A stretch of DNA of 64,000 nucleotides from an uncultured Lachnospiraceae bacterium (GTDB lineage: Bacteria; Bacillota; Clostridia; Lachnospirales; Lachnospiraceae): assembly GCA_947591155.1 (NCBI GenBank), contig CANQDA010000005.1, positions 1 through 64,000 of the forward strand, written 5' to 3'. The notes under the pieces are model-generated. The model made no database searches, was not told the DNA's origin, and saw only the letters and a program-made list of their open reading frames with translations. Numbering within the stretch: position 1 is the stretch's first letter; every line of letters begins with the position of its first letter. The position numbers and the translations under genes were made by a program. Positions 17,551-27,109 of the stretch are shown here, in pieces.

Positions 17551-18552
17551 TTATTCAAACTCTTCAGCAGTCACTGTCTCCACGACGCCCGTGCAGACCT
17601 CGTCAAATCCGCTGTAGTCCAGGCCGAGCGCCTCCGCGCTCTCCGTGTTGACCGTAGCGATACCGTTGTCGAAAGTCAGGATCGGGGTCTCGGCCGGGTC
17701 TGCGCCGCGCAGTACTTCCGCCGCAAGGTCAGCCGTTTCCGTACCGAGGTTCGTGTAGTCTACGCCATAGCCGCAGAATGCGCCGTTCAGAGCAAAGGAA
17801 TCCGCTCCGCCGTAATGCGCGATCTTCGCGTCAAGGAATTTCTCATAGATCGCGAGCTCAGCCGTCATGATCGTGTTGTCGGACGGCGTGAATATCGCGT
17901 CGACGCCCTCTGCCACCAGGGCGTCCGCAGCCTGCGTCACCTCGGTGTTGTTGGTGCCGGTCTTCTCGATGTATTTGATGCCCTTCTCATCCAAATAAGC
18001 CTTCGCGTCTGCGATCGCCTGCTTGGAAGCATCCTCAGACTGGCTGTAGAGCAGTCCGACATAGTCGACGTCCGGATTCGCGATGAACATCAGATCCAGC
18101 ATCGCGTTTGTGTTCAGGGCATCGCTTGTGCCCGTGATGTTCGAGCCGGGAGCTTCCATGCTCTCAGCGAGACCTGCGCCCACCGGATCGGATACCGCGG
18201 AGAATACCACCGGAATCTGGTTGTCTTCCGTCGCCGCCTGCACGATCTGCGCCGCCGGCGTCGCAATCGGGATGATCACGTCCACTTCGTCCGCGATCAT
18301 CTGAGATGTCATCTGGTTCATGGTCGTCGCGTCCGCCTGCCCGTTGTATACGTTGCCCTCATATACGAACGTGTCCTCGCCCTCCTCGGAGAGCGCGTCG
18401 AGCTCAGCCTCGATCGCGGCTTCGATCTGGTTCAGGGATGCGTCGTCCACGAGCTGAAGGATGCCCACCTTGTACTCCTGCGCGGAAGCAGCGCCCGCGA
18501 TCATCATCGCAGCAACTGCAGATACGGTTACGCCTGTCAATACTTTTTTCAT
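17551..18552 (-). CDS. trpX: ABC transporter substrate-binding protein (tryptophan-type system)
   Basis: 333 aa from MKKVLTGVTVSAV, preceded by AAGGAGAGG; an upstream in-frame Met lacks a ribosome site. The body is an ABC_sub_bind protein (PF04392): VGILQLVDDASLNQI, then PIATPAAQIVQAATEDNQIP, VFSAVSDPVGAGL, and IFTPSDNTIMTA. The signal peptide ends in AGAASA-QE and has no lipobox Cys, whereas binding proteins of Gram-positive bacteria are normally lipoproteins, so its retention at the surface is a puzzle. It is the first gene behind the tryptophan T-box. Confidence 0.87.
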   Translation of the reverse strand: MKKVLTGVTVSAVAAMMIAGAASAQEYKVGILQLVDDASLNQIEAAIEAELDALSEEGEDTFVYEGNVYNGQADATTMNQMTSQMIADEVDVIIPIATPAAQIVQAATEDNQIPVVFSAVSDPVGAGLAESMEAPGSNITGTSDALNTNAMLDLMFIANPDVDYVGLLYSQSEDASKQAIADAKAYLDEKGIKYIEKTGTNNTEVTQAADALVAEGVDAIFTPSDNTIMTAELAIYEKFLDAKIAHYGGADSFALNGAFCGYGVDYTNLGTETADLAAEVLRGADPAETPILTFDNGIATVNTESAEALGLDYSGFDEVCTGVVETVTAEEFE

Positions 18553-18656
18553 AATAACCTCTCCTTTTCTTTTAGGCCGATCGGCCGGTTGATTCAAAGG
18601 ATGTCGCCGAGATGTGGGACGTGTCCGGCACGGCTCATTGCTTTCGCGGACAGAAC

Positions 18657-18935
18657 GACAAAACCGTCTCAGAAATAAATCTGAGACGGTAATAAGTTCT
18701 TATTATCGCGGTGCCACTCACTTTGGCATAATGCCCACTTTCGCATGTACGTTCATACACTCCTGATTGATAACGGGTTCGGTTCCCGGCGGCGCCTACT
18801 CTCGGCGGATCACTTCTGACGATTTCAGACCGCCCTCAAAAGTCCATTCGGCAAACGGTTCCATGCCGCGATCCCACCATCCGCAGCTCTCTGAGATGTC
18901 ACATCAGATGCCTACTACTCTTTCTCATCGGTTTC
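18657..18935 (-). promoter_or_regulatory. Tryptophan T-box riboswitch with terminator
   Basis: The minus-strand leader of the transporter operon has a Stem I AGAGAG element, a GGTGGGATC distal element, the specifier TGG (18844-18846) in the context GAATGGACTTTTGAG, and the T-box AGTGGCACCGCG (18707-18718), followed by the terminator ACCGTCTCAGA/TCTGAGACGGT (18663-18690) and TTTTG. TGG reads tryptophan. Uncharged tRNA-Trp would stabilise the antiterminator and switch on the ABC transporter genes when tryptophan is scarce. Confidence 0.9.
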
Positions 18936-18952
18936 ATCCTCTGTTGTGTTAA

Positions 18953-18981
18953 AGTGTACCACCGGCCTATGTTTTTGTCAA
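18953..18981 (-). promoter_or_regulatory. Promoter of the T-box/transporter operon
   Basis: Minus strand: TTGACA (18976-18981), 17-bp spacer, TACACT (18953-18958), close to consensus. Transcription starts just ahead of the T-box Stem I. Confidence 0.8.
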
Positions 18982-19018
18982 TTAGAAATTTCTGTGAGAC
19001 GGCGAAGAATTCCCCGCG

Positions 19019-19312
19019 TCAGTCTCTGCATCCGCGATTTTCGATCACAGCGTCTACCATGACGCGTTCGGTATCCTCATCAATCTGATAGATCATCGTC
19101 AGTCCCTCTGATATATTTTTCGCCCAATATCGTTTCGGGATCCCGTTCATGTGCGCCGCGTCTTTTCTGGGATCTGTTCCAAGCGCAGCAATGCATCGCT
19201 CGAATGTCTGCATGAACTGGCCGGCCCCTGTTCTGCCTCCGTATTCCAGCTGTTGGAGCACCGCCCGCTCCATCTGGCACATGGCGTCCGGCGAAAACTC
19301 AATCCGAAACAT
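19019..19312 (-). CDS. ParE/RelE-superfamily toxin
   Basis: 97 aa, the usual size for the superfamily. Starts FRIEFSPDAMCQMERAV and ends TMIYQIDEDTERVMVDAVIE, the beta-strand pattern typical of ParE/RelE C-termini. The gene overlaps the antitoxin gene upstream by 14 nt, as expected for a toxin-antitoxin operon. RelE-like toxins cleave mRNA on the ribosome and ParE-like ones poison gyrase; the sequence alone does not say which this is. Confidence 0.78.
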   Translation of the reverse strand: MFRIEFSPDAMCQMERAVLQQLEYGGRTGAGQFMQTFERCIAALGTDPRKDAAHMNGIPKRYWAKNISEGLTMIYQIDEDTERVMVDAVIENRGCRD

Positions 19313-19607
19313 ACGAATGCCCTCCTGCCTTCGTGCGGGTTCCCGTGAGCAGGGCCTGCAGTCTCCCGCAGACGGTCTCGGCCGGGATATCCCGTACGCC
19401 CGTCAGGCGCAGTTCCTCGGCCTCGACAAGTTTTTCTCGTATCTCCATCCGGCGTTCTCTTTCATTATATACATCAATGTCCATCACGACCAGGTCGCCT
19501 TTTCCGTTCTTGGTCAGGAAGACCGGCTCTCCCGTCTTTCTGCAAAGATTCGAGATCACATTATAATTCTGCCTGATGATCGCAGACGGTCTGATCTGTA
19601 TATTCAT
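19299..19607 (-). CDS. Phd/YefM-family antitoxin
   Basis: 102 aa. The N-terminal part IRPSAIIRQNYNVISNLC and EPVFLTKNGKGDLVVMDIDV is the Phd/YefM DNA-binding fold, closely matching the antitoxin at 29189. The C-terminal half, which should wrap the toxin, is longer than usual. It probably neutralises the adjacent toxin and represses the operon. No clear promoter is visible in the 70 nt upstream; it may be read from the CvpA-like gene. Confidence 0.8.
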   Translation of the reverse strand: MNIQIRPSAIIRQNYNVISNLCRKTGEPVFLTKNGKGDLVVMDIDVYNERERRMEIREKLVEAEELRLTGVRDIPAETVCGRLQALLTGTRTKAGGHSYVSD

Positions 19608-19677
19608 AACGCTGTCCCCCGTTCCGTCTCCTTTGTATCCGGCTGTATTGCAGCCTTTCTGTTCCGTCGAAGTCCCG

Positions 19678-20583
19678 CTACAGGAACATCCCCGCCGCCT
19701 GAAGTACGATTCGCATGAAGAGATTTGAATCGTACAGATAGCCGAGAAGCCTGCTCTCCTGTATCATAGACATCAGGTACAGTCCGGCCTCAGTCGCGGA
19801 CGCGGCGGACACTGCCATGAAGAAGATCCACAGCAAAAACAGCATCTGAAGCAGGCCGAGCAGCAACCCGGCCACGCGGTTCACCGTACTCAACACAGGC
19901 GCCTGCGACAGGATATCGAGCGCGGCGATCACCATGCGCAGGACCAGCTGTACCAGAATAAAAGCCACAAGAAAAGAGACGACATTCAAAATGACCGTGG
20001 CGCAGAAATGTACAACATAATCCTGAAACGACGACACTCCGAGCTTCAGGTATCCCTCGCCGGTATTGTTGCTGACCAGCTGCTCGCGGAGCAACTTCGG
20101 AAGCGGGAGACGTTCGATCAGCTCTGCCTGCATGGCGCTGCCCGGCTGAATCTCGAGCGACTGATCTCCGCTCAGATAGCGGGCTGCATACTGCTGGATG
20201 AACTGTTCCCGGTAATTCTCGAGCTGTTCGTCGGTGAGCGAGTCGATCACGGAACTGTCGTAGCCCTCCTGCCGCATCAAGTCCTTGATCTCTTCCCGCC
20301 CCATGTTCCGATACGCGTCGAGCGCCGTATCCGGCGCGCCGCCCGAATCGAGCACCCCCGCAATCTGACTCTCCGCAATCTCCCGGCATTGATCTACGAT
20401 CACATCGTAGACCGGCGTGCTGTTTTTCAGAAAATCCGTCACGTACGGCAGACTCACGGAGACAAGCGTCACGGAGACGACCAGAGACAAAAGCGAAGCC
20501 AGCTTTCGAACAAACCCTTTCAGATAACCCGTGACCGCAAATACCACAGCCAGAACAATGATGATGATTTCAAGAATATTCAT
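19678..20583 (-). CDS. CvpA-like membrane protein
   Basis: 301 aa from MNILEIIIIVLAVVFAVTGY, with GGGAGG upstream. The first 40 residues (membrane helix, GYLKGFVRKLASL) are the CvpA signature; a long extracytoplasmic stretch (about 60-165) follows, then two or three more helices (around 175-270). CvpA in E. coli is needed for colicin V production, but the general function in Firmicutes is not known. It lies 42 nt after the DUF5711 gene, probably in one transcript. Confidence 0.75.
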   Translation of the reverse strand: MNILEIIIIVLAVVFAVTGYLKGFVRKLASLLSLVVSVTLVSVSLPYVTDFLKNSTPVYDVIVDQCREIAESQIAGVLDSGGAPDTALDAYRNMGREEIKDLMRQEGYDSSVIDSLTDEQLENYREQFIQQYAARYLSGDQSLEIQPGSAMQAELIERLPLPKLLREQLVSNNTGEGYLKLGVSSFQDYVVHFCATVILNVVSFLVAFILVQLVLRMVIAALDILSQAPVLSTVNRVAGLLLGLLQMLFLLWIFFMAVSAASATEAGLYLMSMIQESRLLGYLYDSNLFMRIVLQAAGMFL

Positions 20584-20625
20584 AATCTGCCTCCCGGCAC
20601 CGTATCCCCGCAACAGCTCAGGCGC

Positions 20626-21918
20626 TCAGCTGATCCTGATCTTGTCAAAGCTGTTTCTTGTGACGATCAGATACCGCCTGAACTCCGAAAAATAGAAAAC
20701 CTCTGTGATCTCCTTCTCATAAGCGGCGGAAAAACGCTTTCTCCCCGAGGAAGTGAAAATGTCGCAGCCGGAATCGCTGTACATCAGAATCTGTCCGTTC
20801 TCTATCTTTATCTCGTCAAATTCAGCGTTGATATCTCTGACCGCTTTTCTCTTTCCCCTGTAATCGTACAGCTCCATCCGGTAATTGTATTCTTCTGTGC
20901 TGCCCCTGAACAAAAACCCGATCCGGTCTTCATCGTGGAAGCAACTTATGATCTCCTCCTCGAACTCCACGGATGCCGCCTTTTTCGGCGCGTTCGATCC
21001 GCGGTACACCACATAGCCGCGATCGGAGACCGCCACCGCGCGCGAGTTTCCTGTAAAGTAGACTTCAGGCATCACGGCTTCCTCAAAGCTCTCCTGCGCG
21101 ACAATGTGATCGTCCTGTGACTGTCCTGCCGCTCCGAAATGGTAAAATACGATATCGCTCGTGATGATTCCCTTGTCTGTCTTCAGATAAGAAACTATGA
21201 GCTTCTGTCCGTCCGGCGAGACGTCAATGTCCACTGGATAACCGGAATCAGGAATCGTGGTCTTATCGCTCATGATCGACGTCCCGTCCGGCTGATACAT
21301 GTTGATCCAGGTAACGTTGTCCTCCTGAAGAACCACCGCGACTACGCCCTGCTTCGACACACGGATCTTAAGGATCGGCAGCAGAGTCTCAAAGCTTCCG
21401 ACCAGACCGTCCTTATCCACGATGTAGATCTGATTCCCCTGCTGCTCCGCGACCGCCATCGTGTTCCCACAGATATCCGCGACTGGCGCCTGCATGTTGT
21501 AGGTGATGCTCCACTTGACCTCATTGTCCCGGGTGACGCAGGAGATTCCATCCGTATTGTAGCGGTACAGATTCTTCCCGGCCGCCTTGTACTGCGTCCC
21601 CGCAGACACTTCATTGTCGATGGACGAGGTGATCACATAGTCCTGAAACTCATGGACATTGTTGTACACGGCAAACCCGCCGGCGATACATGCCACGAGC
21701 AGCACTGCGATGACCCTCTTTCGGAGGAGCCATCTGCGGCTTTTCGCAAGCATCTCCCGAAAACCGCTCCCCGGCAGCTCCTCATCATAGGAATCGCCGG
21801 AGGGCAACGAGGTCTCTTCTATCTGTATCTCACCGTCGATATCCAGGTCTTCATCCAAACGCAGAAACCACAGTTTCTCCCGGATCCGGCCCAGTCTCTC
21901 TCTCCATTTATCTTTCAT
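20626..21918 (-). CDS. DUF5711-type membrane-anchored beta-propeller protein
   Basis: 430 aa from MKDKWRERLGRIREKL. A cytoplasmic acidic N-terminus is followed by one membrane helix (about 66-85) and then a long extracytoplasmic region built of WD/PQQ-like beta repeats (for example YRYNTDGISCVTRDNEVKWS, VDIDVSPDGQKLIVSY, RAVAVSDRGYVVYRG), as in DUF5711 proteins of Clostridia. The start is chosen by family-like length; the ribosome site is weak. It sits with the CvpA-like gene and may sense or scaffold something at the cell envelope; the function is unknown. Confidence 0.72.
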   Translation of the reverse strand: MKDKWRERLGRIREKLWFLRLDEDLDIDGEIQIEETSLPSGDSYDEELPGSGFREMLAKSRRWLLRKRVIAVLLVACIAGGFAVYNNVHEFQDYVITSSIDNEVSAGTQYKAAGKNLYRYNTDGISCVTRDNEVKWSITYNMQAPVADICGNTMAVAEQQGNQIYIVDKDGLVGSFETLLPILKIRVSKQGVVAVVLQEDNVTWINMYQPDGTSIMSDKTTIPDSGYPVDIDVSPDGQKLIVSYLKTDKGIITSDIVFYHFGAAGQSQDDHIVAQESFEEAVMPEVYFTGNSRAVAVSDRGYVVYRGSNAPKKAASVEFEEEIISCFHDEDRIGFLFRGSTEEYNYRMELYDYRGKRKAVRDINAEFDEIKIENGQILMYSDSGCDIFTSSGRKRFSAAYEKEITEVFYFSEFRRYLIVTRNSFDKIRIS

Positions 21919-22129
21919 CTGTCTTACCCGCTGCTTCCGTCTTTCGCGCCTCAAAAAGATCCCCGCAGCCCTGAAATTTTCTCCGGTCAAACGGTTCCCC
22001 GGCGCGCCTTTGTTCATATAATATAACAGAATTGGCCAACAAACGCAACCTGCCCCCGGATTTTTCGACATGATTCGGAAAAATCTACAGGAGGAAGCAG
22101 ATCACTGACGCGCATGGATCGCCTTTCTT

Positions 22130-23512
22130 TTACGGAAGCACGATCCTCTGTCCCGGAAGGATCATGTTTGCGTCCTTGATGTCGTTTGCCTCGCAGACGT
22201 CCGCAATGCGATCCATGGTCCCATAATACCGGCTGCAGATCGCGGCGAGCGTGTCCCCCTCCTTTATCACGTAACCGGCCTGCGTATGCCGCACGGCAAC
22301 AGCCTCCTGCGCGGCCTCCGACTCCGTCCCGGTCGCCGCCGTGCTCTGTGCCCCAGTCTGACTGCCAGTCTCATCTGCGTTCTGTATTTCGTCTGTCGTG
22401 CCGGTTTCCGTTGTGCTCTGCGTCCCGGCCTTGGCACCCGTCTCCGCCGCGTTTCCTGTCTCGGTCTGCGCGTCTGCCTGCTGATTTGTGTCGTCCTCCG
22501 GATCAGGTTTTTCCCAGAACGCATCGGAGCCAGCAAGCTGCGCGGCCTCCGAGGCCTGTCGTGCGGCGTCCTCGGATGCGTCATACTGCGCCCCGGTCTG
22601 CTCCTGCGAAACATCTTGCCCAGCTGTCGCCTCCTGTCCCGCTACACGTTCCCTCCCTGTCGTTGTCTCCTGTTTCGCCTCTGTCTCCTGTTCTTCCATT
22701 GTCTTCTGTCCTGCCGTCATTCTCTCCGCGATCTGCCAGGACGCGTCCCCCGAGGCCGCGTTCGTCAGCGTCTCCTGCTCCCCCTGCGGCTGATACACGG
22801 GAACGTCCTCCCCCACAGAGGAAAGCTCGCGCACCGACCGAATATCCTCGATCCGATTCACGACGATTGCCCCGATGATCAGAATCGTGATGACGGCAAA
22901 CGAACTCGCCATCCGCAGAAAACTGCTTTGTCTCTGCTCCCCTTTTTCCTTCACCTTCTCCCGGAAGCTGCGGATCGCCCGATCCGGCAGACTTTCCTTC
23001 TCCACGCTGTCCTGCCCGAAGAGCTCCTCCAAATATTGCTGCATATTCCGGTTCTGTTCGTAGAACACAAAATAGCCCCGGAGCCTGCCGTACTGCTCCT
23101 CACCGGTCCAATAGAGCGTCTCCTCCTGTTCCTGAAGATGGTAGATCAAATCTCCCGTCTCCGGCAGCCACGACGTCAGTGTTTTCATGCGCTCTGTCGG
23201 ATAAACGCCGATCACACAGCAGCCCTGCACCGTCCATTCCCCGAAAAACTTTTCGTACTCCTGCTTTGCCGTCTCCCTATCCTGCGACTCCTGTATCTCC
23301 GCCGGCACCTCAAAGACCCCGCGTATGAACACGTAGACGGAATCCTCCGTCTCCTGCCGTTCCCCAAAGAAAATGCCGAGATATCCCTTTTCCTCCTGCT
23401 GTTCTCTCTTGCGAATCCAGGTCATCACGTAGTCCTCGATGCAGATCTTCTCCCTTCCGCTGATCTCCCCTATCTGGCGTATGTTTTTCGGCAACGTCGG
23501 CCCTTTTTCCAT
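22130..23512 (-). CDS. Single-span membrane protein with an extracytoplasmic LysM domain
   Basis: 460 aa. Residues 1-195 form a cytoplasmic domain that I do not recognise (ends in the basic RSFREKVKEKGEQRQ), then a membrane helix (about 200-220), a long low-complexity linker rich in Glu, Gln, Thr and Ala (about 240-405), and a C-terminal LysM domain (412-460: GYVIKEGDTLAAICSRYYG, LPGQRIVLP). The topology, cytosolic domain inside and LysM in or on the wall, would tie a cytosolic process to peptidoglycan. The gene is divergent from the YyaC-like spore gene, so a sporulation link is possible. Ribosome site GAGAGGAG. Confidence 0.75.
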   Translation of the reverse strand: MEKGPTLPKNIRQIGEISGREKICIEDYVMTWIRKREQQEEKGYLGIFFGERQETEDSVYVFIRGVFEVPAEIQESQDRETAKQEYEKFFGEWTVQGCCVIGVYPTERMKTLTSWLPETGDLIYHLQEQEETLYWTGEEQYGRLRGYFVFYEQNRNMQQYLEELFGQDSVEKESLPDRAIRSFREKVKEKGEQRQSSFLRMASSFAVITILIIGAIVVNRIEDIRSVRELSSVGEDVPVYQPQGEQETLTNAASGDASWQIAERMTAGQKTMEEQETEAKQETTTGRERVAGQEATAGQDVSQEQTGAQYDASEDAARQASEAAQLAGSDAFWEKPDPEDDTNQQADAQTETGNAAETGAKAGTQSTTETGTTDEIQNADETGSQTGAQSTAATGTESEAAQEAVAVRHTQAGYVIKEGDTLAAICSRYYGTMDRIADVCEANDIKDANMILPGQRIVLP

Positions 23513-23703
23513 ACTCCTCTCACTCCTTCTTGTCTTCCACTTCTTTAATACCTTACCATATACTCTATGCGGAATTTATCATTTCTTGGACAAAAGCGAG
23601 AAGAATTTTATAATTAATGTGAAAAAAACGGCCGTATGAATATTCCCGCCGCCGAATGGATAAAATAGAAAAAATCTTAACGCTGAAATATAGGAGGCAG
23701 ATC

Positions 23704-24339
23704 ATGTGGACTCTTTTTCATTCAATACGCGAAAATAAATCCGCTCCCCGGCAGAGCGGTTCTCTCGCGCTGTGCCCAGAGCCCGCATACGAAGCTTCTG
23801 TGTATAACGTTTCCTGCACCCCGGCCCCGCTTTCATCCTGTGAGACCGCGCCGCTTTGCGCAGATCGCCTGCGCGGCCTGCTTGACGAGATCGGTTCCGC
23901 CGCCGCGCCGGTCATCCTTTGCATCGGCACTGACCGCCTGATCGGAGACTGCCTCGGCCCATTCCTCGGCACGCTGCTTGAACGAACAGCGGAGGATCGT
24001 CTGCAGGTATACGGGACGCTCTCTCAGGCAGTTCACGCGTTGAATCTCCCGGATATAATCACGCAGATAAAAAGAAAGCACCCGAACCGCCCTGTCATCG
24101 CGGTGGATGCTTCTCTCGGCGCGCCTGAGCACGTCGGTTCCGTTTTTGTGAGATCCGGGAGTCTGCGCCCCGGCGCCGGCGTCCGCAAGGAACTCCCGAA
24201 AGCCGGCGACATCTCGATCACCGGCATCGTCGGCGCTTTCGGCGCTCATCCATATCTGAATCTCCAGACTGTGCGTCTGTCCACGATCGCCGCGATGGCC
24301 GACGAGATCTGTGAGTGCATTCTCGGCGCCTGTCTGTAA
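23704..24339 (+). CDS. yyaC: YyaC-like spore protein (DUF1256)
   Basis: 211 aa from MWTLFHSIRENK, chosen for AGGAGG just upstream; an earlier Met lacks a ribosome site. The core VILCIGTDRLIGDCLGPFLG (about 76-95), VYGTLSQAVHALNL (about 106-119), IAVDASLGAPEHVGSVFV and GDISITGIVG are hallmark YyaC motifs; the fold resembles GPR/hydrogenase-maturation proteases. In Bacillus the family is sporulation-associated. About 50 extra N-terminal residues are poorly conserved in type. Convergent with recR, 1 nt apart. Confidence 0.85.
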   Translation: MWTLFHSIRENKSAPRQSGSLALCPEPAYEASVYNVSCTPAPLSSCETAPLCADRLRGLLDEIGSAAAPVILCIGTDRLIGDCLGPFLGTLLERTAEDRLQVYGTLSQAVHALNLPDIITQIKRKHPNRPVIAVDASLGAPEHVGSVFVRSGSLRPGAGVRKELPKAGDISITGIVGAFGAHPYLNLQTVRLSTIAAMADEICECILGACL

Positions 24340-24340
24340 G

Positions 24341-24937
24341 CTACAATTCCACGCGCCCTTCGAGCGCGCGCAACAGCGTCACTTCGTCAATATATTCCAG
24401 ATCGCCGCCCACCGGCACGCCGCTCGCGATGCGGCTGACCTTGATTCCGGTCGGCTTGATCAGCTTGCTGATATACATCGCCGTGGTCTCACCCTCCAGA
24501 CTGGAGTTTGTCGCGATGATCACCTCGTTTACCTCGCCCTGAAGCCGCTGCATCAACTCTTTCAGGCGAATGTCCCCGGGGCCGATCCCCAGCATAGGTG
24601 AGATCGCGCCGTGCAGGACGTGATAGACGCCCTCGTACTTGCCCGTCTTCTCGTAAGCCGCGAGATCCCTTGTACTCTCCACAACCATAATCGTCTTTTT
24701 GTCTCTGGAAGGATTGCTGCAGATCGGACAAATCTCCTGATCGGTCAGCGTATAACACTCCTTGCAGTAGCGGACGTTTTCGCGCGCTTCCGTGATAGCC
24801 TGCGCCAGCTGCTCCACCCGTTCCTTCGGCATGTGTATGATGTGAAACGCCAGTCGCTGCGCGGACTTCCCACCGATGCCCGGCAGAGAGGAGAGCTGCT
24901 CGATCAGACGCGCCATCTGACTTCCGTAGTAATCCAT
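24341..24937 (-). CDS. recR: Recombination protein RecR
   Basis: 198 aa, normal length. N-terminal helix-hairpin-helix ([20 protein letters not shown]), four-Cys zinc site ([16 protein letters not shown]), and a Toprim domain ([11 protein letters not shown] ... [19 protein letters not shown]). RecR, with RecF and RecO, loads RecA at gaps. The start codon overlaps the stop of the ybaB gene, in the widespread dnaX-ybaB-recR order. Confidence 0.97.
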   Translation of the reverse strand: MDYYGSQMARLIEQLSSLPGIGGKSAQRLAFHIIHMPKERVEQLAQAITEARENVRYCKECYTLTDQEICPICSNPSRDKKTIMVVESTRDLAAYEKTGKYEGVYHVLHGAISPMLGIGPGDIRLKELMQRLQGEVNEVIIATNSSLEGETTAMYISKLIKPTGIKVSRIASGVPVGGDLEYIDEVTLLRALEGRVEL

Positions 24938-25293
24938 TAGAATCCGAGACCTCCCAGTCCGCCCAGTCCGCCGGTCAGCTTCGCCATCGCAGAGGAAGCC
25001 GCCTCTTCCGCCTGGCGGAGCGCCTCATTCGTGGCCGCCGCGATCAGGTCCTCCAGCATCTCAATGTCATCCGGGTCTACGACCTCTTCCGACAGCTTCA
25101 CTTTTGTCACTTCCCGCTTCCCGGTAACCGTCACCTCGACGGCTCCGCCGCCCGCAGCCGCTGTGAATTCCTTCTCCTCAAGCGCCTTCTGGTTTTCCTC
25201 CATCTGCTTCTGCATCTTCTGCGCCTGTTTCATCAGGTTGTTCATGTTGCCCGGCATGCCCATTCCGCCGGGAAAACCTCCGCGTTTTGCCAT
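24937..25293 (-). CDS. ybaB: YbaB/EbfC family nucleoid-associated protein
   Basis: 118 aa. Gly/Met-rich N-terminus ([20 protein letters not shown]), then the YbaB core [20 protein letters not shown] and [17 protein letters not shown]. These small dimers bind DNA in a tweezer-like way. Located between dnaX and recR, as in most Firmicutes. Confidence 0.96.
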   Translation of the reverse strand: MAKRGGFPGGMGMPGNMNNLMKQAQKMQKQMEENQKALEEKEFTAAAGGGAVEVTVTGKREVTKVKLSEEVVDPDDIEMLEDLIAAATNEALRQAEEAASSAMAKLTGGLGGLGGLGF

Positions 25294-25313
25294 GTTGTTC
25301 CCTCCATATTCTG

Positions 25314-27020
25314 TTATATAGGATCTTCCTCTTCAATTTCTATATCTGTATGGACAAGCTCGCGCAGCCTTTCGTCCAGATCGATCTTCGCGAGCGTCCC
25401 CTTCTGTATCGCCTCATCCGCGGCCAGGACAAACTTTACCTCAACGCGCTTCCCTGTCCTGTCTTCTATGATCTGCTCAAGCTCCGCTTTCTTCTGCGCG
25501 TCGTCGATGTAACGTTCCGCGAGAAAATCGGCAAACACGACAAACAACCGCCCGTCGTCTGCGTCCTGCACGTTGTATTTCGGCTGCGCGGACACAAGGA
25601 TCGCACGGAATTTTCCGTCTGTCTGAGCTACGATCGTCCTCCACATCGCGCAGACCTGTTTCAGATCCTCCGGGGCCGCGCGCTGATATGTGACCGGCTG
25701 ACCGCCCGCAGGATCGCTTCCATCTCCGGCAATGCCGCCTGTCATACCGCCGTTCGGATCGCCCGGTGCCCCGAACGCCCCGTTTCCTGACAAACCGCCT
25801 TGTGCCCCCAATGCTCCGTTTCCCATCGGACCACTTTGCGCTCCTCCCGCCGGGCGGGCAAACGCTCCCTGCTCCGCCATACGCTCCAGCCTGCGGACAC
25901 GTTCCAGCACGGACAACTCATCGCGCTCCGTTTCCGGATGGCACAGCTTGATCAGCGCGAGCTCAAGCTGTACACGGCGGTTGCTCGAATAACGGATATT
26001 CGAGGCCAGCTCGGAAAAAATGCGGATAAAACGCATCAGCGTATCGTTGCGGATCATCGCGGCCTCCTCGCGAAGCTGTTTCAGATTTTCGGTGGAGACG
26101 TCGAGCACTTCCTCCATGTCGTCGGAAGCCTTAAGAAGCATCAGATTGCGCATATACCAGGTAAAATCATTCACAAACTGCGTCAGATCCCTGCCCTGCA
26201 TGATCAGCGTCTCGAGCGAACGGATCACATTCACCAGATCCCCGTCGATAATCTTGCGCAAAAAATCGCTAAAGACCTCGGTATCCACCGCGCCGAGCAC
26301 CTCCAGCACCCGGTCGTAGGTCAGCGTCTCTCCGAGGTAAAACGCGATGCACTGATCCAACAGGCTCAGCGAGTCTCTCAGCGAGCCGTCGCCCTTCTTA
26401 GCAATGTAGCGCAGCGCCCGCTCCTCCGCGTCCACATGCTCGGCCTGCATAAGCTCCTGCAAGCGTTCCAGTATTGTCTCCTGTCCGATCCTGCGAAAGT
26501 CGTATCTCTGGCACCTCGACAAAATCGTGACCGGAATCTTGTGCGCCTCGGTCGTCGCCAGAATAAAGATCACATATGCCGGCGGCTCCTCCAGCGTCTT
26601 CAGTAACGCGTTAAACGCGCCCGTTGAGAGCATGTGTACTTCGTCGATAATATAAACCTTATATTTTCCGTCCGCTGGGGAATACATGACCTCCTCGCGG
26701 ATCTCACGGATGTTGTCGACGCCGTTGTTGGAAGCGGCATCGATCTCAATCACATTCATAGAGGATCCTGCCGCGATCGCGCGGCAGGACGCACATTCAT
26801 TACAGGGATTTCCTCCGACCGGATGCACACAGTTGACCGCTTTTGCCAGAATCTTGGCCACCGTGGTCTTGCCGGTACCTCTGGTCCCGCAGAACAGATA
26901 CGCGTGTCCGATGCGGTCTGCAAGAATCTGATTCCGAAGCGTTTTTACAATGTGGTCCTGTCCCCTGACATCCCCAAAATTGTCCGGACGGAATTTTCTG
27001 TATAAGGCTGTGTAGCTCAT
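25314..27020 (-). CDS. dnaX: DNA polymerase III subunits gamma/tau
   Basis: 568 aa from [18 protein letters not shown]. Clamp-loader AAA+ domain with Walker [13 protein letters not shown] (about 45-56), zinc Cys cluster ([16 protein letters not shown]), DEVHML box, and sensor [11 protein letters not shown] Gly/Asn-rich linker (about 390-440) separates it from the tau C-terminal domain. It loads the beta clamp and joins polymerase cores. The start is given by the conserved N-terminus; the ribosome site (GCAGG) is modest. Confidence 0.97.
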   Translation of the reverse strand: MSYTALYRKFRPDNFGDVRGQDHIVKTLRNQILADRIGHAYLFCGTRGTGKTTVAKILAKAVNCVHPVGGNPCNECASCRAIAAGSSMNVIEIDAASNNGVDNIREIREEVMYSPADGKYKVYIIDEVHMLSTGAFNALLKTLEEPPAYVIFILATTEAHKIPVTILSRCQRYDFRRIGQETILERLQELMQAEHVDAEERALRYIAKKGDGSLRDSLSLLDQCIAFYLGETLTYDRVLEVLGAVDTEVFSDFLRKIIDGDLVNVIRSLETLIMQGRDLTQFVNDFTWYMRNLMLLKASDDMEEVLDVSTENLKQLREEAAMIRNDTLMRFIRIFSELASNIRYSSNRRVQLELALIKLCHPETERDELSVLERVRRLERMAEQGAFARPAGGAQSGPMGNGALGAQGGLSGNGAFGAPGDPNGGMTGGIAGDGSDPAGGQPVTYQRAAPEDLKQVCAMWRTIVAQTDGKFRAILVSAQPKYNVQDADDGRLFVVFADFLAERYIDDAQKKAELEQIIEDRTGKRVEVKFVLAADEAIQKGTLAKIDLDERLRELVHTDIEIEEEDPI

Positions 27021-27048
27021 ACCTGCACCCCTGTCAGTAATCACACAA

Positions 27049-27089
27049 ACGCATGCCTCGTAAAAAAGCAGGCGCATGCGTTTTTTTTA
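27049..27089. terminator. Perfect hairpin between pfk and dnaX
   Basis: AAACGCATGC and GCATGCGTTT pair around a loop containing AAAAAAGCAGG. The long T-tract (eight T) is on the plus strand; on the minus strand only three T follow the stem. It could be a partial terminator between pfk and dnaX or a bidirectional one. Confidence 0.45.
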
Positions 27090-27109
27090 TCTCTTTCGTC
27101 TCCGGATAA

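Noticed and set aside
27049..27089. SRP RNA gene next to dnaX, as found in some Firmicutes
   Set aside because: The gap is too short and shows only a simple palindromic hairpin.
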